DNA from: Ruminiclostridium sp.
GTDB taxonomy: Bacteria > Bacillota > Clostridia > Oscillospirales > Ruminococcaceae
Assembly: GCA_017395555.1 (NCBI GenBank)
Contig: JAFPUE010000136.1
Coordinates: forward strand, 1 to 58,599
Reading direction: 5' to 3'
Length of the DNA stretch: 58,599 bases
The translations under genes were made by a program, and so were the position numbers. Shown here piece after piece: positions 35,215-43,834 of this stretch. The notes beneath the pieces were generated by a model. That model had not been told where the DNA came from and made no database searches. It worked only from the letters and a program-made list of their open reading frames with translations. Within the stretch, counting starts at the first letter, position 1. Each line of letters starts with the position of its first letter.

Positions 35215-36330
35215 TTATTCTTCCTTAAAGTCCTTGATGTAGGAGCGATCCCATTTTCTTCCCGCCCATTCGCAGGCGTAATTCCTGTAATACGCGTCAA
35301 ACATCTTGCGCTTTACGTTGCCGTTCTCGTCAAAGCCGGAATTGTCTATGAATGTTGATGTATCGAGCGTCAGACCCTCGTTGTCGCGCACCTTTCTTGC
35401 CATTACGACAAGGCGCATATCGTTGAACATCGAGAAGTCACAGGTGGAGAGCGTTATAAGCTCGTCGCCGTATTCAAGATCGACTCCGGTGTAGAAGTAG
35501 CTTCTGTCGAGACATTCCGCGACAAAATTGTCGAAATCGGACTTGGACGAGAAGTTTATCTTGTTCCAGTATCTGAACACCTCGCCGTGCTGCTCGTTCG
35601 TGTTGGTAAGGAATACCGAGAATACGAAATAGCGGTTGCGGTTATAGAGGGTATCGAACTGGATAAGGTAGTTGTGCTTCAGGAACTCCATGCCTTCCTT
35701 ACGGTAGTGGGAAAGCGGCTGGAAGAAGTTGTTGGTTATAAGGTTATGTCCGTAAAGCAGCAGGTTTCCGGGCATCTGATCGGCGGTTATCTTTCCCTGA
35801 TAATCGGCAAAGATCGTTCCGTTCTCATTCGGACCCCCGTCAAAGTTGTGGTGCAGATAATACTCGTTGTCGGTGTACTGAACCACCGGCATCTGTATGT
35901 ACGGGTACAGCTCTATCCAGCCAACGAAATCGTTGTTGCGGTCATAGAAAGACTTGTACTCCGCGAGTATCTCGACTTTCTTCTTTTCGCTCGTGCCGTT
36001 CTCGGAGGTATCGTCGTCGTCCGTGTCCATTATGACGGTTATTACATCATCGGACGCGTTCTCCTCCTTCTGTTCGGCGTAGCTCTGGACTTCCTGATTA
36101 TTCCTGCTGTCGCGGAAAATATAGAAATCGAGCATTATAAAGCCGGCTGTAAAGAGGACGATAACGGACACAAGAAGCACGATCTTGCGGACAGCCTCAC
36201 CCGCGGAATCTCCCTTCCACGGGAAAATGCCGCTTAAAAAAGTCTCGACAGGCCCCATTTTCTTCCGCTTTTTGGGCGGACGGCGATTTACGGGAGCTTT
36301 CTTGTTTGATGACAGATCAAGTTCGGGCAT
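35215..36330 (-). CDS. Class B sortase (third of three)
   Basis: 371 aa. A single membrane segment near residues 45-70 is followed by an extracytoplasmic linker and a class B sortase domain with catalytic His in LLLYGHNL and Cys297 in ITLSTCDF, then Arg in VVMARKV. Sortases cleave a C-terminal signal of secreted proteins and join them to wall precursors. The C-terminus has CEWAGRKWDRS, shared with the other two. The ATG lies 8 bp after the stop of sortase two, so translation is coupled. No substrate with a sorting signal is found in the window. Confidence 0.9.
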   Translation of the reverse strand: MPELDLSSNKKAPVNRRPPKKRKKMGPVETFLSGIFPWKGDSAGEAVRKIVLLVSVIVLFTAGFIMLDFYIFRDSRNNQEVQSYAEQKEENASDDVITVIMDTDDDDTSENGTSEKKKVEILAEYKSFYDRNNDFVGWIELYPYIQMPVVQYTDNEYYLHHNFDGGPNENGTIFADYQGKITADQMPGNLLLYGHNLITNNFFQPLSHYRKEGMEFLKHNYLIQFDTLYNRNRYFVFSVFLTNTNEQHGEVFRYWNKINFSSKSDFDNFVAECLDRSYFYTGVDLEYGDELITLSTCDFSMFNDMRLVVMARKVRDNEGLTLDTSTFIDNSGFDENGNVKRKMFDAYYRNYACEWAGRKWDRSYIKDFKEE

Positions 36331-36338
36331 TCAATTCA

Positions 36339-37460
36339 TCAACCTTCTGTGCTCGCAGTTGTCTCGTGCGATTTATAGTACTCCTCAAAGCCCTTTATCT
36401 TGAGGTGTGTCTTTGTGGCGTCGGTGCTGTCGGGGTCAGCATCCCAGTTTCTGCCCTTCCACGAACCGCCGTTCATCTTGTAGTAGGTGTCAAAGTAAAG
36501 CGGGTTGGAGTTCTCGACTGCCTTCGAGGTATCTACTTCCTCGCTCTCGCCGTCTCTAACTCTTCTTGCGAAAACGACAAATCTTGTATCGGCAGCTTCC
36601 TTGGTGAGCGGGTAGTAGCAGGTGGAGAGTGTGAGCAGCTCGTCGCCGTATTCAAGGTCAACATCCGTGAAGAACAGGCTTCTGTCCATTATGTTTCCGA
36701 TGTAGTCAAAGAACTCACCCTCGTTGGCAATAGTTCTCTGCTTGTAGTACTTGAACACTTCGCCGTTTCTTTCCTCGGTATTTACGAATATAGCCGCGAA
36801 TACCTTGTATGTACCCTTCTCCCATACCGTGTCGAATGTAACGGTAGGAGCGGCGGTGTACTGGCTGAGACCGAGTCTCGCGCCGGTTATCTTGCTGGTG
36901 TTCCACGTGCAGTATCTCGTGAGCTTTGCGAAGCTCTTGCCGGAAGCCATATTATGACCGTAGAGGATAATGTTCGCGGGTCTTGTTCTGGTGGTGAACG
37001 CGCACTTGAAGTCCGCGAAGATAGCGCCCTCCTTTACCTCGGTGCCGAGGAAGTCATGCGTCAGATAGTAGGTGTTGTCCTCGCTCTGAACAACAGGCTC
37101 GTTGATGTCGTTCTCATTGGGGATATAGATGTTGATCCAGCCTACCATATCGTTGTTGATATTGTAGTAATCCTCAAATGTCTTGGGACTGCCCACCGAC
37201 GCAAAATCCGTGTTCTCCGCGGGTACCTCGTCCGACATTACCGGCAGGGGAGCGGGAGTTGTTGTGGTGGTAGTGGTAACGAGCGGGACTTTGGATGTCT
37301 GTGCCTCGGTGGTGGTCTCCTCGGGAGTCGTCTCACTTACCGCAGCGGTCTCGGTGGTCTGCTCCGGCTGAGTGCTCTCGCCGCAGGCACCGACTGCCGT
37401 TATCATGCACGCGGCAGCGGCAAATGCCGCTATTCTTTTGATTTTAGCTGATCTTGACAT
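36339..37460 (-). CDS. Class B sortase, lipoprotein-anchored (second of three)
   Basis: 373 aa. Unlike most sortases it starts with a lipoprotein signal: a basic N-terminus, an Ala-rich core and the lipobox VGAC with Cys26. A Thr-rich linker leads to the sortase domain (PVVQSEDNTYYLTHDF, IILYGHNM, LLTLSTCYYP with Cys281, and Arg in VFARRV). The C-terminal motif is GSWKGRNWD. Lipid anchoring of a sortase is unusual. It lies 68 bp after sortase one. An AAAGGA site is upstream of the ATG. Confidence 0.88.
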   Translation of the reverse strand: MSRSAKIKRIAAFAAAACMITAVGACGESTQPEQTTETAAVSETTPEETTTEAQTSKVPLVTTTTTTTPAPLPVMSDEVPAENTDFASVGSPKTFEDYYNINNDMVGWINIYIPNENDINEPVVQSEDNTYYLTHDFLGTEVKEGAIFADFKCAFTTRTRPANIILYGHNMASGKSFAKLTRYCTWNTSKITGARLGLSQYTAAPTVTFDTVWEKGTYKVFAAIFVNTEERNGEVFKYYKQRTIANEGEFFDYIGNIMDRSLFFTDVDLEYGDELLTLSTCYYPLTKEAADTRFVVFARRVRDGESEEVDTSKAVENSNPLYFDTYYKMNGGSWKGRNWDADPDSTDATKTHLKIKGFEEYYKSHETTASTEG

Positions 37461-37528
37461 AATTTTTACTCATTCCTTTTATATTCTTGTTTCTTATCGG
37501 ATATGCCGCTGCTGCGGCTTCTCCGTTC

Positions 37529-38836
37529 TTAACCGTTATAGCTGAGCAGCTTCGAGCTGTCCCATTTTCGTCCGCCCCACGAGCCGCCGTGAACGCGGTA
37601 CTCATACGCGAACATGAGCGGATCCGGGTTGCGCATAGCCTTCGATACATCGACTTCCGCGCTCTCGCCCTCTCTTACCTTCCTTGCGAACACGGCTACG
37701 CGCGTATCGGCGTTTTCCTTGCCGTAGGGGTAGTAGCAAGTCGAAAGTGTGAGGATATTGTCGCCGTATTGCAGGTCAACGTCCGTCCACATCACGCTTC
37801 TGTCCATTATATCGAGGATAAATGTGTTGAATTCGTCGGCATTCGCGAAATCCCTGACATTGATATAGGGATAGACCTCGCCGAGCTCCTCCTGCGTGTT
37901 GAACAGAACACAGGCAAACACCTTCCACTGCGCATTCTCATACAGCGTATCGAACTCGATCGTCGGGTGGTTGCGGTAGAACTCCATATAGTCCTTCGTC
38001 TCTCCCTTGGGAACGCCGCCGTCGTAGTAGCGGGACAGCTTCGCGAACATCGTGTCACCCGTCCACATATTGTGTCCGTACAGCACCGTGTTGCCCGAAA
38101 GCTCGCCGTTGTTGAACTTGTTCCTGTAATCCGCAAATATCGCGCCGCGGGGAGCTTCCTCACGCTTGAAGTTATGCGTCAGGTAGTAATCGTTGTCCTC
38201 CGCCTGCACTACGGGATAGTCGATATTGACGATCTTGTCGTTTTCGCTGCCGAGATGTATCCAGCCCACGATATCGGAGTTCTGCGAGTACAGGCCGAGG
38301 AAATCCACCTGTATTCCGGGCTTTTCCTTCTTGATGCTCTCGACTTCCGCGTCGGAGATATTGACCTTTCCCTGTATTATCTTTATCTTCTCTTCCTCGG
38401 TTTTGTCTTCGCCGCCCGTGTCGTGGAGATCGGATATCTCCTTGTCAACGATTATCACATTTCCGGCTTCATTCAGCACATCGTGCAGCACCGAGCCGCC
38501 CGTGATGATAAACGCCACTACCGCGATATCGAAAATGATCTTGCGCACCGACTCGCCCACGCCGTCGCCCTTTACGGGGAATATCGCGTGCAACGCGCGG
38601 ACAAAGATATTCGGCTTTTTCTTTTCCTCAAATTCGTCGTCGTCATCATAGACAGTTCTGCGTTTTCTGCCCCTTTTCCGCGTATCGGGAAGGTCATCGT
38701 CATCGTCGTCCCCGAACAGTCCGGGCGTTATATAGCTGACGCTGTTCTCCTCCTTGTCGTCGGGCATCTCGAATTTCTTCTCCGTGCCGACATGACCGCT
38801 TGCTTTTCTGTGCGGTCTTTTTGCAAAGCCTGCCAT
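37529..38836 (-). CDS. Class B sortase with long cytoplasmic N-terminus (first of three)
   Basis: 435 aa. About 95 residues of charged, acidic and basic sequence (GDDDDDDLPDTRKRGRKRR) precede the membrane segment at ~98-122, giving a cytoplasmic tail of unknown use. The sortase domain has VVQAEDNDYYLTHNF, VLYGHNM, ILTLSTCYYP (Cys367) and VFARKV. It ends with GSWGGRKWDSS. An AAAGGAG site precedes the ATG. It lies 19 bp after pncC and heads the sortase run. Confidence 0.9.
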   Translation of the reverse strand: MAGFAKRPHRKASGHVGTEKKFEMPDDKEENSVSYITPGLFGDDDDDDLPDTRKRGRKRRTVYDDDDEFEEKKKPNIFVRALHAIFPVKGDGVGESVRKIIFDIAVVAFIITGGSVLHDVLNEAGNVIIVDKEISDLHDTGGEDKTEEEKIKIIQGKVNISDAEVESIKKEKPGIQVDFLGLYSQNSDIVGWIHLGSENDKIVNIDYPVVQAEDNDYYLTHNFKREEAPRGAIFADYRNKFNNGELSGNTVLYGHNMWTGDTMFAKLSRYYDGGVPKGETKDYMEFYRNHPTIEFDTLYENAQWKVFACVLFNTQEELGEVYPYINVRDFANADEFNTFILDIMDRSVMWTDVDLQYGDNILTLSTCYYPYGKENADTRVAVFARKVREGESAEVDVSKAMRNPDPLMFAYEYRVHGGSWGGRKWDSSKLLSYNG

Positions 38837-38855
38837 AACCTGCTCCTTTGTTCTA

Positions 38856-39368
38856 TCACTTTTTCTCTGTTTCTCTTATTACTATGTTAAGCGCATTGTA
38901 CGCCGTTTCGTATCTTATCGCCTCACGGCTGTCCGCCGCCTCGGGGAAGCCTCTCCCCGTGAACAGGTATCTGTCCGCATACACGGTCTTGTCCGACGCA
39001 AAGCCGATATATACCGTTCCTACCGGCTTTTCGGGCGTTCCGCCGCCCGGACCGGCTATGCCGGTAACAGATATCCCTATATCCGCGCCCGAGAGCTTCC
39101 GCACGCCGACAGCCATCTGTATCGCTGTCTCCTCGGACACCGCGCCGACGGAAGCGAGCGTTTCCGCCTTAACGCCGAGCAGCTTCATCTTCGCCTCGTT
39201 CGCGTAGGTGCAGACACCGAAGCCGAACACCTCGGACGAGCCCGACACAGACGTTATCTCCGCGGATATCAGTCCGCCCGTGCAGCTCTCCGCCGTAGCG
39301 AGCCAAAGTCCGCGCTCCTTTAGTAATTGTACTACATATTGTGCTGTTTTGTCAAGTTTTGTTACCAT
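38856..39368 (-). CDS. pncC: Nicotinamide-nucleotide amidohydrolase (CinA C-terminal domain)
   Basis: 170 aa. It recycles nicotinamide mononucleotide to nicotinate mononucleotide plus ammonia. AESCTGG with the reactive Ser, YANEAKMKLLGV and SVTGIAGPGGGTPEKPVGTVYIG are the CinA_C/PncC hallmarks. Only the C-terminal domain is present, as in free-standing PncC. The ATG lacks a good ribosome site; A/T-rich sequence lies upstream. It is the first gene before the sortases, 19 bp away. Confidence 0.92.
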   Translation of the reverse strand: MVTKLDKTAQYVVQLLKERGLWLATAESCTGGLISAEITSVSGSSEVFGFGVCTYANEAKMKLLGVKAETLASVGAVSEETAIQMAVGVRKLSGADIGISVTGIAGPGGGTPEKPVGTVYIGFASDKTVYADRYLFTGRGFPEAADSREAIRYETAYNALNIVIRETEKK

Positions 39369-39468
39369 ATTGTAATAATTTTCACTTTAAAATTTGTTTA
39401 TTTTGACAAATCCCCGCTTGTTTGCGGTTCCGTATCCGTCATCATAAAATGACAGATCATGCTCTCTG

Positions 39469-40602
39469 TCATTTTATGCGCATCGGTTCGGATATTATTT
39501 CCTTCATTGTGCGCTTTTTCTTATACATCATATCGTCCGCGACTTTATATACCTCGGTGAACGTCTTTCCGTCGCCCCATTCGGCATATCCCACCGCGCA
39601 GGAGTATCCCGCTTCGTCAACGTGCGAATACATCGCAGCCACGATCGCCTCAACCTCGGCATCGGTCTTGTGCCTGCACAGCGCCGCGAACTCGTCGCCG
39701 CCCACGCGGTAAACGCAGCACTTGTCCGGACAGGCGTTTTCGAGAGCCTTCGCGATCGCTTTCAGCGCCTTGTCGCCCTCCTCGTGACCGAAGATGTCGT
39801 TCAGCTGCTTGAGGTTGTTCAGGTCAATGCTCATTATATGCGAGATCTCGCTGCTGCCGAATTTATCCACGTCTGCGTTGAAGGCATCGCGGTTGAATAC
39901 GCCCGTAAGCGCGTCAAAACGGAAATGCTCTATGTGCAGATACAGATAGTAGAACGTTATTTCGAGCGCCACCACGCCTATCAGTATGCCTCTCAGCGAG
40001 AACAGGAACTCCGCGAGGAAGCCCAGTATCGTAAGCAATCCGCACAGCGCGAGTATCTCCATTTCGCTCTGCTTTCCCTTTTTCCTGCACAGGTGTGCAA
40101 GTACAAACAGGAACAGCATGTAGAACACGGACAATATGTGCGGCTCGTAGGCAAGTGGACCCCGCCCGATAGTGCCGTCGGGATAGTAGTAGAAGAACAG
40201 ATCCGTAAACAGGCACGGCAGCAGCAAAACTATGTTCACAAGCGCGGGCAGATAGGTGAAAAGCACCGTGCTTTTATGCCCGATCACTCTTTTCGCCGCT
40301 ATCGAGATAAGGCTCGCCATAAGCGTAATGCGCAGGTCATAGCCCAGCATTGCCGCAACGCGGTGGAGCACATCGAGTCCGCTCGTATATATTGCTGCAT
40401 CCACCGTAGCGTCCGCGGCGTAATAATCTATGTTATCCGTAATTATCAACGCCAGCAGCAGCACAATCGACGGTATGAACAGCTTTGTAAGTGCTTTTTC
40501 GTATCGGTAGTTTATTTTGAGGAAGAATACAAGGAAGATGATTATCAGTACAGGTATGCAGTTGAGCTGCACAAGGTTCTGTAAAAACTCGTCCTTTATC
40601 AA
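39469..40602 (-). CDS. Membrane GGDEF diguanylate cyclase
   Basis: 377 aa. Six or seven membrane helices fill residues 10-220, like a MASE-type sensor. A C-terminal GGDEF domain follows (FDALTGVFNRDAF...YRVGGDEFAAL) with the GGDEF motif intact. It should make c-di-GMP. The start is TTG (TTG-ATA-AAG) at 40602 with GGAGG upstream. It lies between thiI and pncC on the minus strand, 40 bp after thiI, so it may be read through from there. No extra signalling domain is seen. Confidence 0.88.
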   Translation of the reverse strand: MIKDEFLQNLVQLNCIPVLIIIFLVFFLKINYRYEKALTKLFIPSIVLLLALIITDNIDYYAADATVDAAIYTSGLDVLHRVAAMLGYDLRITLMASLISIAAKRVIGHKSTVLFTYLPALVNIVLLLPCLFTDLFFYYYPDGTIGRGPLAYEPHILSVFYMLFLFVLAHLCRKKGKQSEMEILALCGLLTILGFLAEFLFSLRGILIGVVALEITFYYLYLHIEHFRFDALTGVFNRDAFNADVDKFGSSEISHIMSIDLNNLKQLNDIFGHEEGDKALKAIAKALENACPDKCCVYRVGGDEFAALCRHKTDAEVEAIVAAMYSHVDEAGYSCAVGYAEWGDGKTFTEVYKVADDMMYKKKRTMKEIISEPMRIK

Positions 40603-40642
40603 ATTTTTCCGCCTCCGGGATATTTCATTGTATTTTGCTCGT

Positions 40643-41815
40643 TCAGAGCTTGAAATCTTTTATCTCTATGCCCTCTATCGCTTTCTGTATAAGCGGCTCA
40701 AAGTCAAATCGCGCTTCAGCTCTCTCTACCTCCGCGAGGACAGGCTTTGTGCGCGGATGCTTCGGGGTAAATACCGTGCAGCAGTCCTCATACGGCTGTA
40801 TCGAAGTCTCGAATGTGCCGATCTTCCGCGCGATCTCCGTTATTTCCTTCTTGTCCATTCCGATAACGGGACGGAAAACGGGATAATCCGCGGCCTTGTC
40901 GGTGCAGCCGAGCGCCATTATCGTCTGGCTTGCTACCTGTCCGACGCTCTCGCCGGTTATTATAGCCTTGTAATCGTGCGCCTCGCAGATACGGTTGGTT
41001 ATCTTTATCATAAGCCTGCGCATTATGACCGTGAAATATTCTTCAGGGCAGTTGTCGCGCAGTGCCTCCTGTATCTCGGTGAACGGCACGATGTAAAATC
41101 TTATATCGCCGCAGTACGGCACGAGCTCGGTGCAGAGCTCCTCGACTTTCATAAGCGCACGCTCCGATGTGTACGGCGGGCTCTGGAAATGGATAGCGTC
41201 AACGCCGATACCGCGCTTTGCCATCATATACGCGGCTACGGGGCTGTCGATACCGCCGGAGAGCAGGAGCAGCGCGGTACCGCTGCTGCCGACAGGGATA
41301 CCGCCTACGCCGATTATGCGCTCGGCGTTGAGATAGGCGTTTGTGTCGCGTATCTCGCAGAGCACGGTCACATCGGGCTCGTGTACATCCACCGTCAGGT
41401 GCGGGTAGGCTTCGAGTATCGCCGCGCCCAGCTCACGCTGGATATCCGGCGTTTTGAGCGGGAACTTCTTATCCGAACGCTTCGCATCGACTTTGAATGT
41501 CTTTGCCGCGGAAAGCGCATCTTCGAGATAGGGCATACCCTGCTTCACGATCTCATCGAAATCCTTCGGGAGCACCGCGGCACGCTGTACAGCCGCGACA
41601 CCGAATGTTTTCGATACCCATTCCACCGCCTTTTCCATATCCGCGCCGTCGTTCTCGGGGGATATGTAGATCGTGGACTGGTTGCGGGTGATGTGGAACT
41701 CGCCGCAGTTCTTTATCCTGCGCTTTATATTTCTGACGAGCAGATCCTCAAAGGTGTTCTTGTTCAGACCTTTGAGCGCTATCTCGCCGTATTTTGCCAT
41801 TATTACTTCCTGCAT
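40643..41815 (-). CDS. thiI: tRNA 4-thiouridine synthase ThiI
   Basis: 390 aa, the length of the form without a rhodanese domain. It adds sulfur to U8 of tRNA and takes part in thiamine thiazole synthesis. The ferredoxin-like start KYGEIALKGLN, a THUMP domain, and the PP-loop LLLSGGIDSPVAAYM are present. The CxxxC-rhodanese tail of the enterobacterial enzyme is absent, as usual in Firmicutes, where a cysteine desulfurase gene next door supplies sulfur. That partner is two genes upstream here. Confidence 0.94.
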   Translation of the reverse strand: MQEVIMAKYGEIALKGLNKNTFEDLLVRNIKRRIKNCGEFHITRNQSTIYISPENDGADMEKAVEWVSKTFGVAAVQRAAVLPKDFDEIVKQGMPYLEDALSAAKTFKVDAKRSDKKFPLKTPDIQRELGAAILEAYPHLTVDVHEPDVTVLCEIRDTNAYLNAERIIGVGGIPVGSSGTALLLLSGGIDSPVAAYMMAKRGIGVDAIHFQSPPYTSERALMKVEELCTELVPYCGDIRFYIVPFTEIQEALRDNCPEEYFTVIMRRLMIKITNRICEAHDYKAIITGESVGQVASQTIMALGCTDKAADYPVFRPVIGMDKKEITEIARKIGTFETSIQPYEDCCTVFTPKHPRTKPVLAEVERAEARFDFEPLIQKAIEGIEIKDFKL

Positions 41816-41836
41816 TTTTGTTTCTCCGTTTCTCTT

Positions 41837-42328
41837 TTATCCGGGAATATTTATCAATTTCACGGTGGAAAGCTCGATATAGAGCCACATAAATATCATT
41901 AAAAAGTACAGTATCGGTGTTGACAGAAACGCCGTGAACCACTTCGATACCCGCTTGTCATCGGCTGAAAATATTTTTCCGTAGGTTATCCCTGCCGCCG
42001 TGAGGAATCCGATCGGTATTGCCAACACTACGAAAATGCCTGCCCACGGTGTATAGGGAGGGATCAGAGTGCAAATAACAAACCCGGCAGTTATCACCAC
42101 CGCTGCCGCTGCCGTAAAAAGTCCCTGCCACTTTACGATCGGTGATATGTCCGTTTTTCCGAATATTACCGATAAGAGCGGGAAAACTCCTGCCGCCGCG
42201 CAGAGAGATCCGAATATGACCCGCAAGACCGACGGCTCGCCCAAAAACGACAAAAACAGCAGTATGCCCCCGCATAAAAAGCAGATCACCGGAAAAATCA
42301 GCGACAATACAAGGTTTTTGGTTTTCAT
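41837..42328 (-). CDS. Uncharacterised small membrane protein
   Basis: 163 aa with about five hydrophobic segments (LVLSLIFPVICFLCGGILLFLSF at the start, and ILYFLMIFMWLYI at the end). I do not recognise a family. It lies between the cysteine desulfurase and thiI, 21 bp before thiI, and has a GAGGAAAT site. A role with its neighbours is not evident. Confidence 0.7.
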   Translation of the reverse strand: MKTKNLVLSLIFPVICFLCGGILLFLSFLGEPSVLRVIFGSLCAAAGVFPLLSVIFGKTDISPIVKWQGLFTAAAAVVITAGFVICTLIPPYTPWAGIFVVLAIPIGFLTAAGITYGKIFSADDKRVSKWFTAFLSTPILYFLMIFMWLYIELSTVKLINIPG

Positions 42329-42344
42329 TTAATTTCCTCTTTTT

Positions 42345-42407
42345 AATCCGTCGCCGCAAGGCGACACCTCAACTATTCATTATTCATTATTCACTTTTCA
42401 CTATTCA
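42345..42407. repeat. Heptamer repeat with GC hairpin
   Basis: GTCGCC-gcaa-GGCGAC (about 42350-42365) is followed by TATTCATTATTCATTATTCAC-type units to about 42407. Same type as at 188-263, 11587-11715 and 26904-26978. Confidence 0.7.
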
Positions 42408-43517
42408 TTATCTCCTGAACCTCTTTATCCCGTCTTCTATTCCCTGAATGAGCGCGTCGATGTCGATCTCCGACGTAAACGGGGAGAAGCTCGCGCGTAT
42501 CGCGCAGTCCGCGTCCCTGTCCGAAACTCCGAACTCGGCAAGAACTCCGCTCGTCTTGCCCTTTGAGCAGGCGGAGCCGCTTGACACATATATCTCACGC
42601 TCTTCGAGGAAATGCAGCATTATCTCGCTGCGCACCCCGCGAACCGAGAAATTCAGTATATTCTTCGCATTATTATAGCTGTTTATTCCGATATCCGGCA
42701 GCTCCGAGAGCTTTGACACAAGCCTCTCGTTCAGCGCGGCGTACTTTTCCGTGCAGTCCGGATAGCTGCGCACCGCCTCGGCGAATCCTGCTATCAGGTC
42801 TATCGGCTCGGTACCGGAGCGCAGGTTTTTCTGCTGCCCGCCGCCGTACAGGAGCGGCTCGAAGCGCACTCCCTTTGCGCAGTACAGTGCGCCCATGCCC
42901 TTCACACCGTGTATCTTGTGCGCGGAAAGGCTGATAAGATCGGCTTTGAGCATCTTTGACGGCAGCTTGCAGAAGCCCTGGACCGCGTCAACGTGAACTA
43001 TTGTTTTCGGGTTTGCGCGCTTGACTGCGGCGTACAGCTTTGCGGTGTCGGTAATGAAGCCGGTCTCGTTGTTGACCCACATCACGCTCACCATAAGCGT
43101 GTCCGCGTTTACGGCAGACGCTATGCGCTGCTCAAAGTCCTGCGGCTCGTCACGCTTCGGCGGCTTTACGCGCACAACCTCGTATCCGGCTTCCTCCAGC
43201 TTTTTCAGCGGGTTTTCAACGCTCGGATGCTCAAAAGACGTGGAAACTATGCGCTTTCCGTTATGCTTATATGCTTTCGGTATGCCGGACAGCGCGGTGT
43301 TGTTGCTTTCCGTCGCACCGGACGTAAAATACAGATCTCCGTCAGCGCCGAGCTTCCCGAGTATGGTCTTTTTCGCTTCTTTCAGAACCTTCTCGGCATT
43401 CACACCCATTCTGTGCAGCGAGGACGCGTTGCCGAAATTGTCCGCCATATTGTCCGATACGGCTTTTATCACGCTGTCAAACGGTCTTGTAGTCGCCGAA
43501 TTATCAAGATATATCAT
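42408..43517 (-). CDS. Cysteine desulfurase (NifS/IscS-like)
   Basis: 369 aa. It removes sulfur from cysteine as a persulfide for tRNA thiolation or Fe-S clusters, using pyridoxal phosphate. Seen: YLDNSATT start, PLP region TSGATESNN, Lys in SLSAHKIHGVKG, and the persulfide Cys in YVSSGSACSKGK. I chose the ATG at 43517, which matches the family start; an in-frame ATG upstream at 43571 falls in the promoter region. With thiI downstream it most resembles the dedicated NifZ/IscS-ThiI pair of Firmicutes. Confidence 0.92.
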   Translation of the reverse strand: MIYLDNSATTRPFDSVIKAVSDNMADNFGNASSLHRMGVNAEKVLKEAKKTILGKLGADGDLYFTSGATESNNTALSGIPKAYKHNGKRIVSTSFEHPSVENPLKKLEEAGYEVVRVKPPKRDEPQDFEQRIASAVNADTLMVSVMWVNNETGFITDTAKLYAAVKRANPKTIVHVDAVQGFCKLPSKMLKADLISLSAHKIHGVKGMGALYCAKGVRFEPLLYGGGQQKNLRSGTEPIDLIAGFAEAVRSYPDCTEKYAALNERLVSKLSELPDIGINSYNNAKNILNFSVRGVRSEIMLHFLEEREIYVSSGSACSKGKTSGVLAEFGVSDRDADCAIRASFSPFTSEIDIDALIQGIEDGIKRFRR

Positions 43518-43633
43518 TGTATCACTCTTTGAATAATATAAATATAGTATAGTTATAATATTATACCACAAATTGTAAAAAAGTTAAATAGCATATTCCA
43601 CGAAAATTTGCACAAAAATATCGGTAAGGAAAT

Positions 43634-43803
43634 GCAAATAATACTAATTTCAAATCAAGATGCAGACAAAATGGCGAGATAAAATTTTGTCAGACAAGGA
43701 ACCCGAACGCAGGCTTGCCGGCGCAAGTCAAGAGAGGGTAACGCAGTCTGACGGAATTTTAGCCGTCAGTTTGACTGCAGATTGGTTTGAATTTAGTATA
43801 AGC
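43634..43803. mobile_element. MITE-like palindrome between cysteine desulfurase and ypeB
   Basis: 170 bp with terminal inverted repeats: left 43634-43665 and right 43775-43803, matching at 22 of 27 aligned positions. An inner 15-bp stem (43681-43695 with 43746-43760, two G-T) and a GGCTTGC/GCAAGTC hairpin make it almost one long hairpin. Each end holds a promoter-like pair facing outward: TTGACT-17-TAGTAT at 43771-43799 on plus, and TTGTCT-17-TAGTAT near the left end on minus. No transposase is present. It could also act as a structured RNA. Confidence 0.6.
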
Positions 43804-43834
43804 AAAGCCTTGAACAAAAGAAAGGATAATAAAA

